Positions 32,967 through 42,399 of a stretch of 64,000 bases of DNA are shown here, piece after piece; within the stretch, counting starts at the first letter, position 1; every line of letters begins with the position of its first letter. Source of the DNA: Didemnitutus sp047777955 (lineage in GTDB: Bacteria; Verrucomicrobiota; Verrucomicrobiia; Opitutales; Opitutaceae); assembly GCF_047777955.1 (NCBI RefSeq), contig NZ_CP180537.1, positions 1,612,001-1,676,000 on the forward strand, read 5' to 3'. Both the position numbers and the translations under genes were made by a program. The notes under the pieces are model-generated. The model was not told the origin of the DNA. It searched no databases and worked only from the letters and a program-made list of their open reading frames with translations.

Positions 32967-35567
32967 TCAGGGCACGGCCGGGCGCGGCGCGGCCGGCGCC
33001 GCGGTGAGCGTGAAACGCGCCGGCGGCAGGCCCGGCGCGCGCGCGGTGAGGACGATCGGGCCGGCGGCCTGCGTGGTTTGCACGATCACCTGTGCGTAGC
33101 CGTTGAAGAGGCTGCGGCGGCGGCCCTGGTCGGGCTCGTGGCAGGACGGGTCGCCGTTGCCGACACCGATGATCCGGCCCGGGCCGCTGAGTTCGAACTC
33201 CACGGCGTCGCCGGCCGTCGGCACGGTGCGACCCTCGGCGTCGCGGGCGGAGACGGTGACGAGGGCGCAGTCCTCGCCGTCGCCGCGCAGCGTCGCGCGG
33301 TCGGGCGTGAGCACGAGCGCGGCGGACGGGCCGGTGGTTTCCACTTTCGCGGAGCTGACGCGCTGGCCCGCGCGGTAGCCCTCGGCGCGCAGCGTGCCGG
33401 CCTGGTAGGCGACGGGCCACTCGACGTAGCCGCCGCGCGGCACGGATTTGCGGCCGAGGCTCTGGTCGTTGAGGAACAGCTCGACCTCGTCGGCGTTGGT
33501 GTAGGCGCGGACGGCGATCGGCTCCTGGTCGCGCACGGCCCAGTTCCAGTGTGGCAGCAGGTGCAGCACGTCGCGGCCGGACCACCAGGCCTGGAGAAAA
33601 TAGAAACTGTCCTTGGCGAAACCGCAGGTGTCCATGACGCCGAACTGGCAGTTGATCGCCGGCCAGTCGTAGGGCCATTGCTCGCCGCGCCAGTCGAAGG
33701 CGGCCCACATCAGCACGCCGGCCACCCAGGGCCGCGCCTCGAAGAAGGGCAGCCACTGGTCGTTGCGCGAGCCCCACGACGGGACCTTGTCGGCGTAGGC
33801 GGCCACGTAGGCGCGGACGCGGTCGTCGCTGTAGATGCCGCGGGTCGACACCGCCGACGATTCCTCGCTGCTGATCGCGGGGATGTGCGGGAAATCGGCG
33901 TGGAATTTGTCGACGTCGCCGAGCTTGAGGTAATTGAACCCCATCACGTCGACGATGTGCGAGAAGCCTTTTCCCCAGTCGCCGTTCATCGGCATCATCG
34001 TCGGGCGCGTGGGGTCGAGGCGCTTCACGAGCGCCTGGATGGTGCGCGCGATCGGCTCGCCCCACGGCTCCCCCTGCATCCGGTCGCGGAACTCCTCGTT
34101 GCCGAGCGACCAGAGGACGACGCTCGGGTGGTTGCGGTCGCGGCGGATGAGCCGCTCGACCTGACTGAGCGTCTCGGGCGTGGTGTCGAAGCGGCGGTTC
34201 TCGTCGACGACGAGCAGGCCGAGGCGATCGCACGCTTCGAGGATGGCGGGCGAGTGCGGGTGGTGGGCGGTGCGGTAGGTATTCGCGCCCATTTCCTTCA
34301 AGCGACGGATGCGGAACTCCTGCACGGCGTCGGGCACGGCGGAGCCGACGCCGGCGTGGTCCTGATGCACGCCCACGCCGCGGATGACGTATTTCCTGCC
34401 GTTGAGCAGGAAGCCCTGCGCGGGATCGAAGCGGATCGTGCGGATGCCGAAGGTCGTCTCGTAAAGGTCGAGCGCGGCGGAGACGGACGCGCTCGATGCG
34501 GCCGCGTCGACCGGACGCACTTCGGAAACGAGGCGGTAGAGGTGCGGCGTCTCGGGCGACCAGAGCTGCGGGGCCGGGACCGGCAGCGACTGGGCGACTT
34601 CCGTTTCGGTGCCCGGGGCGAGCGTGAACTCGGCGGAGGTCGTCTCGCCCACGGGCCGGCCGGTGGGGTCGAGCACGCGCGAGACGAGCACGCCGCGGGC
34701 GAGGTGCGCGCCGTCGTTGCGGAGGGTGGTCTGCGCGTGGACGGTCGCGGCGCCGTCGGGGGCGAGCGTGGTCGATACGAAAGTGCCCCAGTGCGCCACG
34801 TGCAGCGGCGGCGTCTTCACCAGCCAGGCGTGGCGGTAGATGCCGGCGCCCTCGTAGAACCAGCCTTCGGTGCGCGTGGCGTCGACGCGGACGACGAGGG
34901 TGTTGCGGCCGCCGAAGCGGGCGTAGGGCGCGAGATCGAACTTGAAGCTGCTGTAACCGCTGACGTTGCGGCCGAGGCAGCGGCCGTTGAACCAGACGAG
35001 GCAGTTGCGATACACGCCGTCGAACTCGACCCAGAGGGCGCCGCCCGCGTCGCCCGCCGGCAGGTCGAAGCTGCGCCGATACCAGCCGATGGTGTTGCCG
35101 GTAACGCCGCCGAGGGCCTGCGCGCTCTGGCCCATCTCGAGGGCCTCCCAGGAATTCTGCGCGCCGACGCCGGCGCCCATGTTCTTGTAGCCGTGATTGC
35201 GGAGCGCCTTCGGGTTGAACGGCAGCTCGACCGCCCAGTCGTGCGGGAGGTCGAGCGTGCGCCAGCCGCGGTCGTCGAAGTCCGGTTGCGCGCAGGCGAC
35301 GGGCGGCGCAGCGTTGATGTCGGCGGCGCTGCGGCGGAGCGGGGCCAGCCGGGGCTCCTCGTCGAGGTGGGCGCGGGCGGTGCGTTCAAGCGCGTCGACT
35401 TCGGGATAGGCGAAGAGGGACGGATCGACGCCGGCCGGGTCGCCGAGATGAAATTTCCACCCGAAATCCAGCCGCAGGCGCTCGCGGGCGGCGAAACTGG
35501 TCGCCGCGATGCCGAGCATCAGCGCGGGGAGAAAAACGCGGCGCATCCACCGCGGACGGGGTGACAT
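32967..35567 (-). CDS. GH2 beta-galactosidase, secreted
   Basis: Hydrolyses terminal beta-galactosides (or beta-glucuronides/mannosides; exact specificity is not fixed by motifs). The 866-residue product has a signal peptide (about 1-26), an N-terminal sugar-binding domain with PHDWAVELPFN (about 105-115), the immunoglobulin-like GH2 domain (about 265-370), and the TIM barrel with the acid/base in SLGNEE (about residue 490) and the nucleophile in ISSEESS (about 565). A C-terminal DUF4982-like domain and an Ig-like domain follow (about 680-866). The long open extension upstream is a shadow of the esterase gene. A LacI-type operator lies 47-60 bases before the start. The name Tsub-beta-galactosidase rests on domain order only. 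Confidence 0.88.
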   Translation of the reverse strand: MSPRPRWMRRVFLPALMLGIAATSFAARERLRLDFGWKFHLGDPAGVDPSLFAYPEVDALERTARAHLDEEPRLAPLRRSAADINAAPPVACAQPDFDDRGWRTLDLPHDWAVELPFNPKALRNHGYKNMGAGVGAQNSWEALEMGQSAQALGGVTGNTIGWYRRSFDLPAGDAGGALWVEFDGVYRNCLVWFNGRCLGRNVSGYSSFKFDLAPYARFGGRNTLVVRVDATRTEGWFYEGAGIYRHAWLVKTPPLHVAHWGTFVSTTLAPDGAATVHAQTTLRNDGAHLARGVLVSRVLDPTGRPVGETTSAEFTLAPGTETEVAQSLPVPAPQLWSPETPHLYRLVSEVRPVDAAASSASVSAALDLYETTFGIRTIRFDPAQGFLLNGRKYVIRGVGVHQDHAGVGSAVPDAVQEFRIRRLKEMGANTYRTAHHPHSPAILEACDRLGLLVVDENRRFDTTPETLSQVERLIRRDRNHPSVVLWSLGNEEFRDRMQGEPWGEPIARTIQALVKRLDPTRPTMMPMNGDWGKGFSHIVDVMGFNYLKLGDVDKFHADFPHIPAISSEESSAVSTRGIYSDDRVRAYVAAYADKVPSWGSRNDQWLPFFEARPWVAGVLMWAAFDWRGEQWPYDWPAINCQFGVMDTCGFAKDSFYFLQAWWSGRDVLHLLPHWNWAVRDQEPIAVRAYTNADEVELFLNDQSLGRKSVPRGGYVEWPVAYQAGTLRAEGYRAGQRVSSAKVETTGPSAALVLTPDRATLRGDGEDCALVTVSARDAEGRTVPTAGDAVEFELSGPGRIIGVGNGDPSCHEPDQGRRRSLFNGYAQVIVQTTQAAGPIVLTARAPGLPPARFTLTAAPAAPRPAVP

Positions 35568-35613
35568 GACGCCACTGTCTCCACCCGCCTTGGGCAGGGC
35601 GAATCGCCGCGCA

Positions 35614-35627
35614 CTGAAATCGCTCAG
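35614..35627 (-). promoter_or_regulatory. Putative LacI-type operator (site 3)
   Basis: Minus strand CTGAGCGATTTCAG, within a slightly longer palindrome CACTGA...TCAGTG at 35612-35629. It lies 47-60 bases upstream of the GH2 start and overlaps the stop codon of the esterase fusion gene. Confidence 0.6.
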
Positions 35628-37101
35628 TGAACCGGATCGAGCCAGCCGAGCGAGGCGAGGAAGCGCTCCGCCGCCGCCAGGGTCTGGCTGCGGGCTGGCT
35701 CGCCGCCGTCGCGATAGGCGTAGAGCGGGTGCCGCCCGCCGGGGAAGAGGACGACCTCGCAGCGCGGCTGCGCCCCGCGCGCCGCGTCGGCGAACGCGCG
35801 CACGGTGGCGGGCGGCGTGGCGCTGTCGGCGTCGCCGATGAGGATCAAGGTCGGCGGCAGCCGGGCGGGGGCGGCCTGCACGAGGGCGAGCGGCGAGAGT
35901 TCGGCGGCGCGCGCGCCGAAGAGCGCGTGGCCGTAGCCGTCGGGGCCGGTGTCGAGCACGGGATACCACAGCAGCAGCGCGTTCGGCGGCGAGGGGCGCG
36001 GTCGTCCGGCGCGCGGCTGAGTGCGGTGATGGCGGCGAGTTGTCCGCCGGCCGAGGCGCCCGCGGCCGCGATGCGCGCGGGGTCGACGCCGAGTTCGCGG
36101 GCGTGGTCGCGCACCCAGCGGATTGCGGCGCGCGCGTCGTCGGCGCTTTCGAAGGGCGTCGCGCCGTGGGCGGAGGCGATGCGGTAGTCGGCGCTGATCG
36201 CCAAGAGGCCGCGTTCGGCGAGCCATGCGCATTCCGGGTAGAACTGGAGCGGAGTGCCATGCGTCCAGCCGCCGCCGTAGAAGAACACGACGGCGGGCCG
36301 GCCGCGCGCGGGCGCGGAAGGAGCGCCCGCCGGGGGCGCGAACACGTGCAATTCCAGCGCCGCGTCGCCGACCTGGCGGTAGATCATGCGCCGGGGCGCG
36401 AATTCACGCGCGGGCTGCGGCAGGACGCGCCGCAGCGCCTGGAACCACGCCTCCGCCATCTTCTCCGCGCCGCGGGCGTTCGGGTGGACCTTGTCGGCGA
36501 CGGTGTCGGTCGTCCAATCGAAGCCGCTCGCCTGGTCGACCAGGACGACGCGCTGGTCCGGCCGGTCCAGGCGGTGGGCGAGGGCGGCGAGGGCGGCGTT
36601 CAGCTCGGGGAGATAGGAATACTTCGGCAGCTTGCCGGCGGGGATCACCTGGGCGAGCAGCACGGTGACGCGCGGATTGGCGGCGCGGAACGCCGTGATC
36701 AGCTGCTCCGTCGCGGCGACGATGCCGGGGACGGGTTTCTCCTCGACGGTGTGGTTGTGTCCGCTGTGCAGCAGCACGATGTCGGCGGGGTGTTCGCGGA
36801 AATGCGCCGGAACGGTCGCGGCGAGAAACTCGGTGTTCTTGCCGCCGTAACCCTCGTGGGCGAGCGGGCCGACGCGGGTGGCGCTGGATTGCGTGCCGAC
36901 GAACTCCACCACGTAGCCGGCGGCAAAGAGTTTTTCCCACAGCGGATAGCGGTAGCAGGAGAAGAAGTCGGCGCCCGCCGTGATCGAGTCGCCTACGGCC
37001 ATGAGGCGCACCGGGGCGCCGGCGGCGGCGCCCGCGCTAAGCAGGGCGAGCAGCGCGCCGGCGAGCCAGCGGCGGAAGGGGAGGCGCGGCGCGCAGTGCA
37101 T
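35624..37101 (-). pseudogene. SGNH hydrolase fused to alpha/beta-hydrolase, frame broken as read
   Basis: Predicted exported bimodular carbohydrate esterase of 492 residues. Signal peptide about 1-30. The N-terminal SGNH domain (about 33-235) has block I VGDSITAG, block II near GGKN, block III HSGHNH and block V KVHPNARG. The C-terminal alpha/beta-hydrolase domain (about 265-490) has the oxyanion GGGW motif, the nucleophile in GASAGG (Ser about 350), the acid in IGDADSATPP and the histidine in GGRHPLY. The frame breaks at GGGG 35993-35996 (plus strand); one extra base joins the two parts. It leads the operon downstream of two LacI-type operators (37148-37193), which also face the divergent receptor gene. 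Confidence 0.75.
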
Positions 37102-37147
37102 GGCGGAGCGTCCCGGGAGGAGAGCAGGTGGCACGAGCGAGGCGATG

Positions 37148-37161
37148 CCGAAATCGTTCAG
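37148..37161 (-). promoter_or_regulatory. Putative LacI-type operator (site 4)
   Basis: Minus strand CTGAACGATTTCGG, 47-60 bases upstream of the esterase fusion start. One arm is imperfect. Confidence 0.55.
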
Positions 37162-37179
37162 CGCGGCGCGCCGGCGGAG

Positions 37180-37193
37180 CTGAGCGATTTCAG
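37180..37193 (+). promoter_or_regulatory. Putative LacI-type operator (site 5)
   Basis: CTGAGCGATTTCAG, identical to site 3, 32 bases from site 4, in the divergent gap between the esterase fusion and the TonB-dependent receptor. The pair would allow cooperative control of both directions. Confidence 0.6.
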
Positions 37194-37370
37194 TAACGGG
37201 GCGGTTTTCCCGCGCGGCCTCGGGGGCCATACGCAGGCAACCCCGTCAACCCCGTGTGCTGTCCCGCCCCGTCCGCTCTCCCTCGTCGGCCCGTGCCGGC
37301 GGGAGTGTTGCCGCGTGACGCTGCGCGCTTGCGGAGGTCACCTAACCTCAATCCACCTCATCCCCTGACA

Positions 37371-40034
37371 ATGAACATCTCCCGCTATGGCTCCCGGGTC
37401 CTCGCCGCCGCCGGCTTGCTGGCCAGCGTTCCGTGCCTGACCGCGCAAACGGCGCCGTCGACGACGACCACGCCGCCGGAAGGCGACAAGGTCGTGCAAC
37501 TTTCCGTCTTCGAAGTGCGCAGCCGCCGCGACTCCGCCTACGTGGCCGACAAGTCCGTCGCGACGACCGGCTTCGCCACCGAGCTTTCCAAGATCCCGCT
37601 CGCGATCAACGTCGTCACCGCCCAGTTTCTCGAGGACACGGGCGGCTTCGGCTTCAATGGCGTCGCGAACTACCAGGCCGCTTTCACCACCGACCAGGGC
37701 GGCATGGACGGCGGCACGCGCAACTCGGCGGGCATCGACCCGACCGTCGGCGCCGTCACCGGCGGCGAGCCGCTGCGCACCCGCATCCGCGGCCAGCCGA
37801 TCAACCTCAGCCAGCGCAACGGCCTGCCGATGAAGTTCGGCTTCGGCACGGAAAACGTCGACCGCGTCGAAGTCGCGCGCGGCCCCATGTCGGTGTTCAT
37901 CGGCGGCTCGACTCTCGGCGGCGTGATGAACCTCGTCACCCTCAAGCCCCAGTTCACGCCGGCCTACAAGTTCGGCGTCCGCGTCGACTCGAACGACAGC
38001 TACCAGTTCCGCGCCGACCTGACCGGCCCGATCTACAAGGACAAGGTCGCCTACCGCCTAATCGCGCAATACAGCGACGACAACACCTGGCGCGACTTCA
38101 GCAACTCGACCACGTTCTTCGTCAACCCGCAGGTGACGTGGCGTCCCTTCAACAAACTCACCACCCGCCTCGAATACGCCCACCGCGACCTGCGCGGCAA
38201 CATGGTGAGCAACTCCATGCAGTCCACCGCGGCCTACCAGGCGGACTACGACAATCCCTCGCAGGCCCTGCTCGATCTCGGCAAGAGCCGCACCGGCGCC
38301 CTGGCCGGCATTCCCTACACCGTGGCGGAATACCGCACGCGCATCGGCCGCGCCTTCGCCAACTGGCGCCTCGACAAGTTCAACGTCGACGGCCGCTGGC
38401 GCTCCCTCGGCGAGGGCGAGAGCTTCACCGCCGGCGACTGGGCGAGCGGCAACGACGCCAACCACTTCGGCGAGCACGACTCCTTCTCCACGAAATACGA
38501 CCTCGTCGAAGGCGAGGCCAACCTGATGGTCACCGACTGGCTCGAGGTCCGCGCCGTCGGCCGCTGGGCCGACCAGCACAGCTACACGACCTTCTTCAGC
38601 AACGCGCTCCGCCGCTACCCGGACGGCAGCACGCCGCTGCTCTCCGCCACCACCACTGCCACCAAGCGCGAGGAAATTCCCCTGACGGGCAAGCTCGAGG
38701 CCGTGTTCACGAAGGAACTCTTCAAGGTGAACCACAAGTTCCTCGCCGGCTACGAGGCCTCCTACAACCAGGCTTGGTCCGTCAACCCGACCTTCAACTT
38801 CAACGGCCTCGCCGCCGTCGCCGCCTCGCCCAACGTCGCCGGCTCGCCCGCCAGCCTGACCGGCGCGAACATCCTCAACTACTTCGACCCGCGCGTCCAC
38901 ACGGTGCCGAACTACGAGTCGATCCTCACCTGGGCCGACGAGACCCTGGCCCCGGGCGTCACCGCGCAGAGTTACTCGCGCATCTACCCCGAGGCCGGTT
39001 ACGCCGCCTACAGCGGCAGCTTCTGGAAGGACCGCATCACGGTCTTCGGCGGCTACCGCAACACGCGCATCCAGCAGGATTCCTGGAACCTCGACCGCAA
39101 TCGCGCCCGCCTGCAGCGCTTCCTCCACTCGGACCAGACCACCACGGATTCCTACACCGTCGGCCTCGTCTATGAGCCGTTCCCGGGCGTCAACCTCTAC
39201 GTGAGCCAGAACGTGGGCACGGAGGCCGTGCCCGCCGGCTCGCTCATCAACGCCGCCTCCGGCTTCACCTCGCTCGTGACGGCCGAGGAGCGCGCCGCCA
39301 ATCCCGTGCCCGATCTCGAGGGCCGCGGCCGCGAGGCGGGCCTCAAGGTCGAGTTCTTCGACCGCCGCCTCATCGGCCGCGTCGGCGTCTTCGAGCTCAC
39401 TCGCCACAACACCGTCATCGTCGACAACGAGCGCACGGCCAACGATCCGCGCAATCAGGGCACGGCGGTCGATCCCAACCCGGCCACGCAGAACCTCGCG
39501 CAGACCGCCAAGGTCCAGTGGAACCGCACCATCGACGGCAACACCTCCGCCGGCATCGAGCTCGGCTTCACCTGGATGCCGAATCGCAACTACACGATGA
39601 CCTTCGAGGCCAGCCACCTCTGGACCAACAAGCTCACGCTTTCCAAGCCGCTCACCGGCACCGCCGCCACCGCCCAGGCCATGATCGACTATTCGATCCT
39701 CAACGGCCGCCCGCTCGACAACACCCCGGACGACACGCTGCGCGTCTGGCAGAAATACGCCTTCACCGAGGGCAAGCTGAAGGACCTCTGGCTCGGCCTC
39801 GGCGTCCGCTACCAGACCTCCGTCATGCCGCTGGCCAGCAATTCCTCCTGGGGAACCGTCCTGCCGGGCTGGACCGTGTTCGATGCCGCGATCGGGCAGC
39901 GCGTGACGCTGGCCGGCCGCGCCGTCGACCTCCAGCTCAACGTCGAGAACGTGACCGACAAGCTCTACTCCGCCGGCGGCCGCACCTGGTCGAACCCGCG
40001 CACGCTGACCTTCTCGGCCACCACGCGCTTCTGA
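37371..40034 (+). CDS. TonB-dependent receptor for an oligosaccharide or its fragments
   Basis: Outer-membrane active-transport channel of 887 residues. Signal peptide about 1-26. A TonB-box-like region precedes the plug (about 45-190), with PLAINVVTAQFLEDTGG, RIRGQ and the classic VEVARGPMSVFIGGSTLGGVMNLVT ending, shown as short motifs. A long barrel follows and ends in the terminal aromatic Phe (SATTRF). The start at 37371 follows a CCCCTGACA stretch; the upstream extension of the frame lies in the operator region. Position beside the operators and GH genes suggests uptake of the glycan degraded by this block. No SusD-like partner is present, as usual in Verrucomicrobiota. Confidence 0.9.
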   Translation: MNISRYGSRVLAAAGLLASVPCLTAQTAPSTTTTPPEGDKVVQLSVFEVRSRRDSAYVADKSVATTGFATELSKIPLAINVVTAQFLEDTGGFGFNGVANYQAAFTTDQGGMDGGTRNSAGIDPTVGAVTGGEPLRTRIRGQPINLSQRNGLPMKFGFGTENVDRVEVARGPMSVFIGGSTLGGVMNLVTLKPQFTPAYKFGVRVDSNDSYQFRADLTGPIYKDKVAYRLIAQYSDDNTWRDFSNSTTFFVNPQVTWRPFNKLTTRLEYAHRDLRGNMVSNSMQSTAAYQADYDNPSQALLDLGKSRTGALAGIPYTVAEYRTRIGRAFANWRLDKFNVDGRWRSLGEGESFTAGDWASGNDANHFGEHDSFSTKYDLVEGEANLMVTDWLEVRAVGRWADQHSYTTFFSNALRRYPDGSTPLLSATTTATKREEIPLTGKLEAVFTKELFKVNHKFLAGYEASYNQAWSVNPTFNFNGLAAVAASPNVAGSPASLTGANILNYFDPRVHTVPNYESILTWADETLAPGVTAQSYSRIYPEAGYAAYSGSFWKDRITVFGGYRNTRIQQDSWNLDRNRARLQRFLHSDQTTTDSYTVGLVYEPFPGVNLYVSQNVGTEAVPAGSLINAASGFTSLVTAEERAANPVPDLEGRGREAGLKVEFFDRRLIGRVGVFELTRHNTVIVDNERTANDPRNQGTAVDPNPATQNLAQTAKVQWNRTIDGNTSAGIELGFTWMPNRNYTMTFEASHLWTNKLTLSKPLTGTAATAQAMIDYSILNGRPLDNTPDDTLRVWQKYAFTEGKLKDLWLGLGVRYQTSVMPLASNSSWGTVLPGWTVFDAAIGQRVTLAGRAVDLQLNVENVTDKLYSAGGRTWSNPRTLTFSATTRF

Positions 40035-40059
40035 GCGCCGCTCGCTCCCGAAATTCCCC

Positions 40060-40096
40060 GGCGGCGAAAGTCTCGCGACTTTCGCCGCCTTGCTTT
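40060..40096 (+). terminator. Rho-independent terminator of the receptor gene
   Basis: A 12-bp perfect stem GGCGGCGAAAGT (40060-40071) with ACTTTCGCCGCC (40078-40089), a 6-base loop, then TTGCTTT. Confidence 0.82.
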
Positions 40097-40149
40097 GAAT
40101 GGCCCCCAGTTCGCCCAACGGGGCGAGTTAGCTTTCCCTGAAACCTGCC

Positions 40150-42313
40150 ATGCCGATCCTCGTCCGCGCCGAATACCCCGTGGGTGACCTGCTCGTGCGC
40201 TACGTCGCTCCCGCCGACCGGCCCGAGGCGTGGGGCCTGATGCTGCTGCCGCTCGCGAAGGCCAACGAGGTCGTCGCGCCGCGCGAGTGGCTGGAGGCGC
40301 CGGCGATCACGCAGTTGCCCGCGCCGTGGAATCGCACGCCGGCGTGGGAGGTCGATCCGCTGGTGCACGCGCATGTCAGCGGCGACGTCCTGCCCGGCGG
40401 CTTCGCCAACGGCCGCACCCTGCGCCACAGCGCGACCACGGCGAGCCTCGCCGTGCGCGAGCACCGCCGCCGCGACGAGGGCGGCGCGGTCGTGCTGACG
40501 ACGATCCTCGCCGCGTCGTGCGGCCTCGTCTGCCGTCACGAGTTGACGGTCGATCCCCGGGGCGGCGTGGTCGGCGTGCGCGTCACGGCGGAGAACCCCA
40601 CCGCGCAGCCGCTGACGCTCGACTACCTCAGCGCCTTCTCGCTCGGCGGCCTCACGCCCTTCGCGGCCGATGACGCTCCCGGCCGCCTGCATGTGCATCG
40701 CTTCCGCAGCGCGTGGAGCGCGGAGGGGCGGCATGACGAGCGCAGCGTCGAATCATTGCACCTCGAGCGCTCGTGGACCGGTCACGGCGTGCGCAGCGAG
40801 CGCTTCGGCGCGGTCGGCTCGCTGCCGGTCAATGGCTGGTTCCCCTTCGTGGCGGTCGAGGATCGCGCCGCCGGCGTGACGTGGGCGGCGCAGCTGGCGA
40901 CGCCGGGCACGTGGCAGCTGGAGATCTGCCGGCGCGCGGACCAGCTCGCGCTCAGCGGCGGCGGTCCCGATCGCCTGACGGGCGAATGGCGGCACACGCT
41001 CGCGCCCGGGGCGAGCGTCGCGGCACCGCCGGCGTTCCTCACCGTCGCCGCCGGCGGGATCGACGCGGTTTGCGACCGCCTGGTCGCGGCGGCGCGCGCG
41101 CGGGCGGAGCCGCTCCCGGCGGGGAGACCGAGCTGCCCGTCGTCTTCAACGAATGGTGCACCTCCTGGGGGCACCCGACGCACGACTCGCTCGTCGCGCT
41201 CGCCGCGCGGCTGGCCGGCAGCGGCGTGCGCTACCTCGTGATCGACGACGGCTGGGCGGAGCGCCCCGGCGACCAGTTCCAGCAGAACGGCGACTGGCGC
41301 GTGAACCGCCGCGCGTTTCCCGGCGGGCTGCGGGCGACCACGGAGGCGATCCGCGCGCGCGGACTCGTGCCCGGACTATGGTTCGAGTTCGAGGCGGTGA
41401 ACCCCGGCTCGGCCGCCTGGCACGAGACGGCGCACCAGCTCCACCGCGACGGCGCCGTGCTGCAGGTCGGCGCGCGGCGCTTCTGGGATTTCCGCGACCC
41501 CTGGGTGCACGATTTCCTGGCGGAGCGCGTGATCGCGCGGCTGCGCGACGACGGCTTCGGCTACCTCAAGGTCGACTGCAACGACTCGATCGGCCCCGGC
41601 GTCGACGGCCCGCTTTCGCCCGGGGAAAATCTCCGCGAGCATCTGGCCGGCGTGCAGCGATTCTTCGTGCGGCTACGTCGCGAGTTGCCGGACCTCGTGA
41701 TCGAGAACTGCTCCTCCGGCGGCCACCGCCTCGAGCCGTCGATGATGGCGCTGGCGGCCATGAGCTCGTTCTCCGACGCGCACGAGACGCCGGACATTCC
41801 GCTGCTCGCGGCGAATCTCAACCGGCTGGTTTGGTCCGCCCAGAAACAGATCTGGGCGGTGCTGCGGGCGGACGACAGCCCCGCCCGCTTGAGCTACTCG
41901 CTGGCCGCGACCTTCCTCGGCCGCATGTGCCTCTCGGGTGACGTCGCCGTGCTTCGCTCCGAGGCGTGGCAGCAGGTCCGCGCCGCGATCGCCCTCTATC
42001 GCGAGGTCGCACCGCTGATTCGCGACGGCGTCTTCCGCTGCCAGCGCGCCGGCGGCGAGTCGCTGGCGCATCCGACCGGCCACCAGATCGTAGCGATCGC
42101 AGCGCCCGATGGGCTTCGGCTGCTGGTGGTGTGGCACGTGTTTGCGGCGGCGGAAACGCCGCTGTCGCTCGCGCTGCCCCGGGAGCGGCGTGGCGCGTGC
42201 AGCGCAGCGTCGCGCAGCCGGAACCGGTGTTCGCGATCGAGGCGGGGACGCTGCGCTGGAACGCGGCCGGCGCCTGGACCGGCGGCGTGGCGCTGCTCGT
42301 CGCCGGGCGCTGA
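40150..42313 (+). pseudogene. GH36-like alpha-galactosidase, frame broken twice as read
   Basis: Predicted glycoside hydrolase of clan GH-D, 721 residues when repaired. The N-terminal beta-sandwich covers about 1-320. The TIM barrel contains VIDDGWAE, LWFEFEAV, the nucleophile Asp in LKVDCNDS (about residue 475), the NCSSGGHR motif and the acid/base Asp in SFSDAHE (about 541), in GH36 order. No signal peptide is seen, so it may act inside the cell. Frame breaks occur at GGGG 41121-41124 and CCCC 42178-42181; one extra base at each restores the protein, ending with a small C-terminal beta domain. It follows the receptor terminator with a 53-base gap. Confidence 0.78.
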
Positions 42314-42399
42314 GCGCGCGGCGAGCGTGTCTTGTGCGTGCATTTGGCGTGCAGTGCCCGGCGGGCGCGGTCAGGTTGGCGCCGTCCTTTTCGCCCGCC

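Noticed and set aside
31161..35564. A 1467-codon open frame on the plus strand opposite the FAD and GH2 genes
   Set aside because: Composition-driven shadow: the real genes on the other strand have intact motifs, while this frame has Arg/Ala/Gly/Val-rich sequence without any domain pattern.
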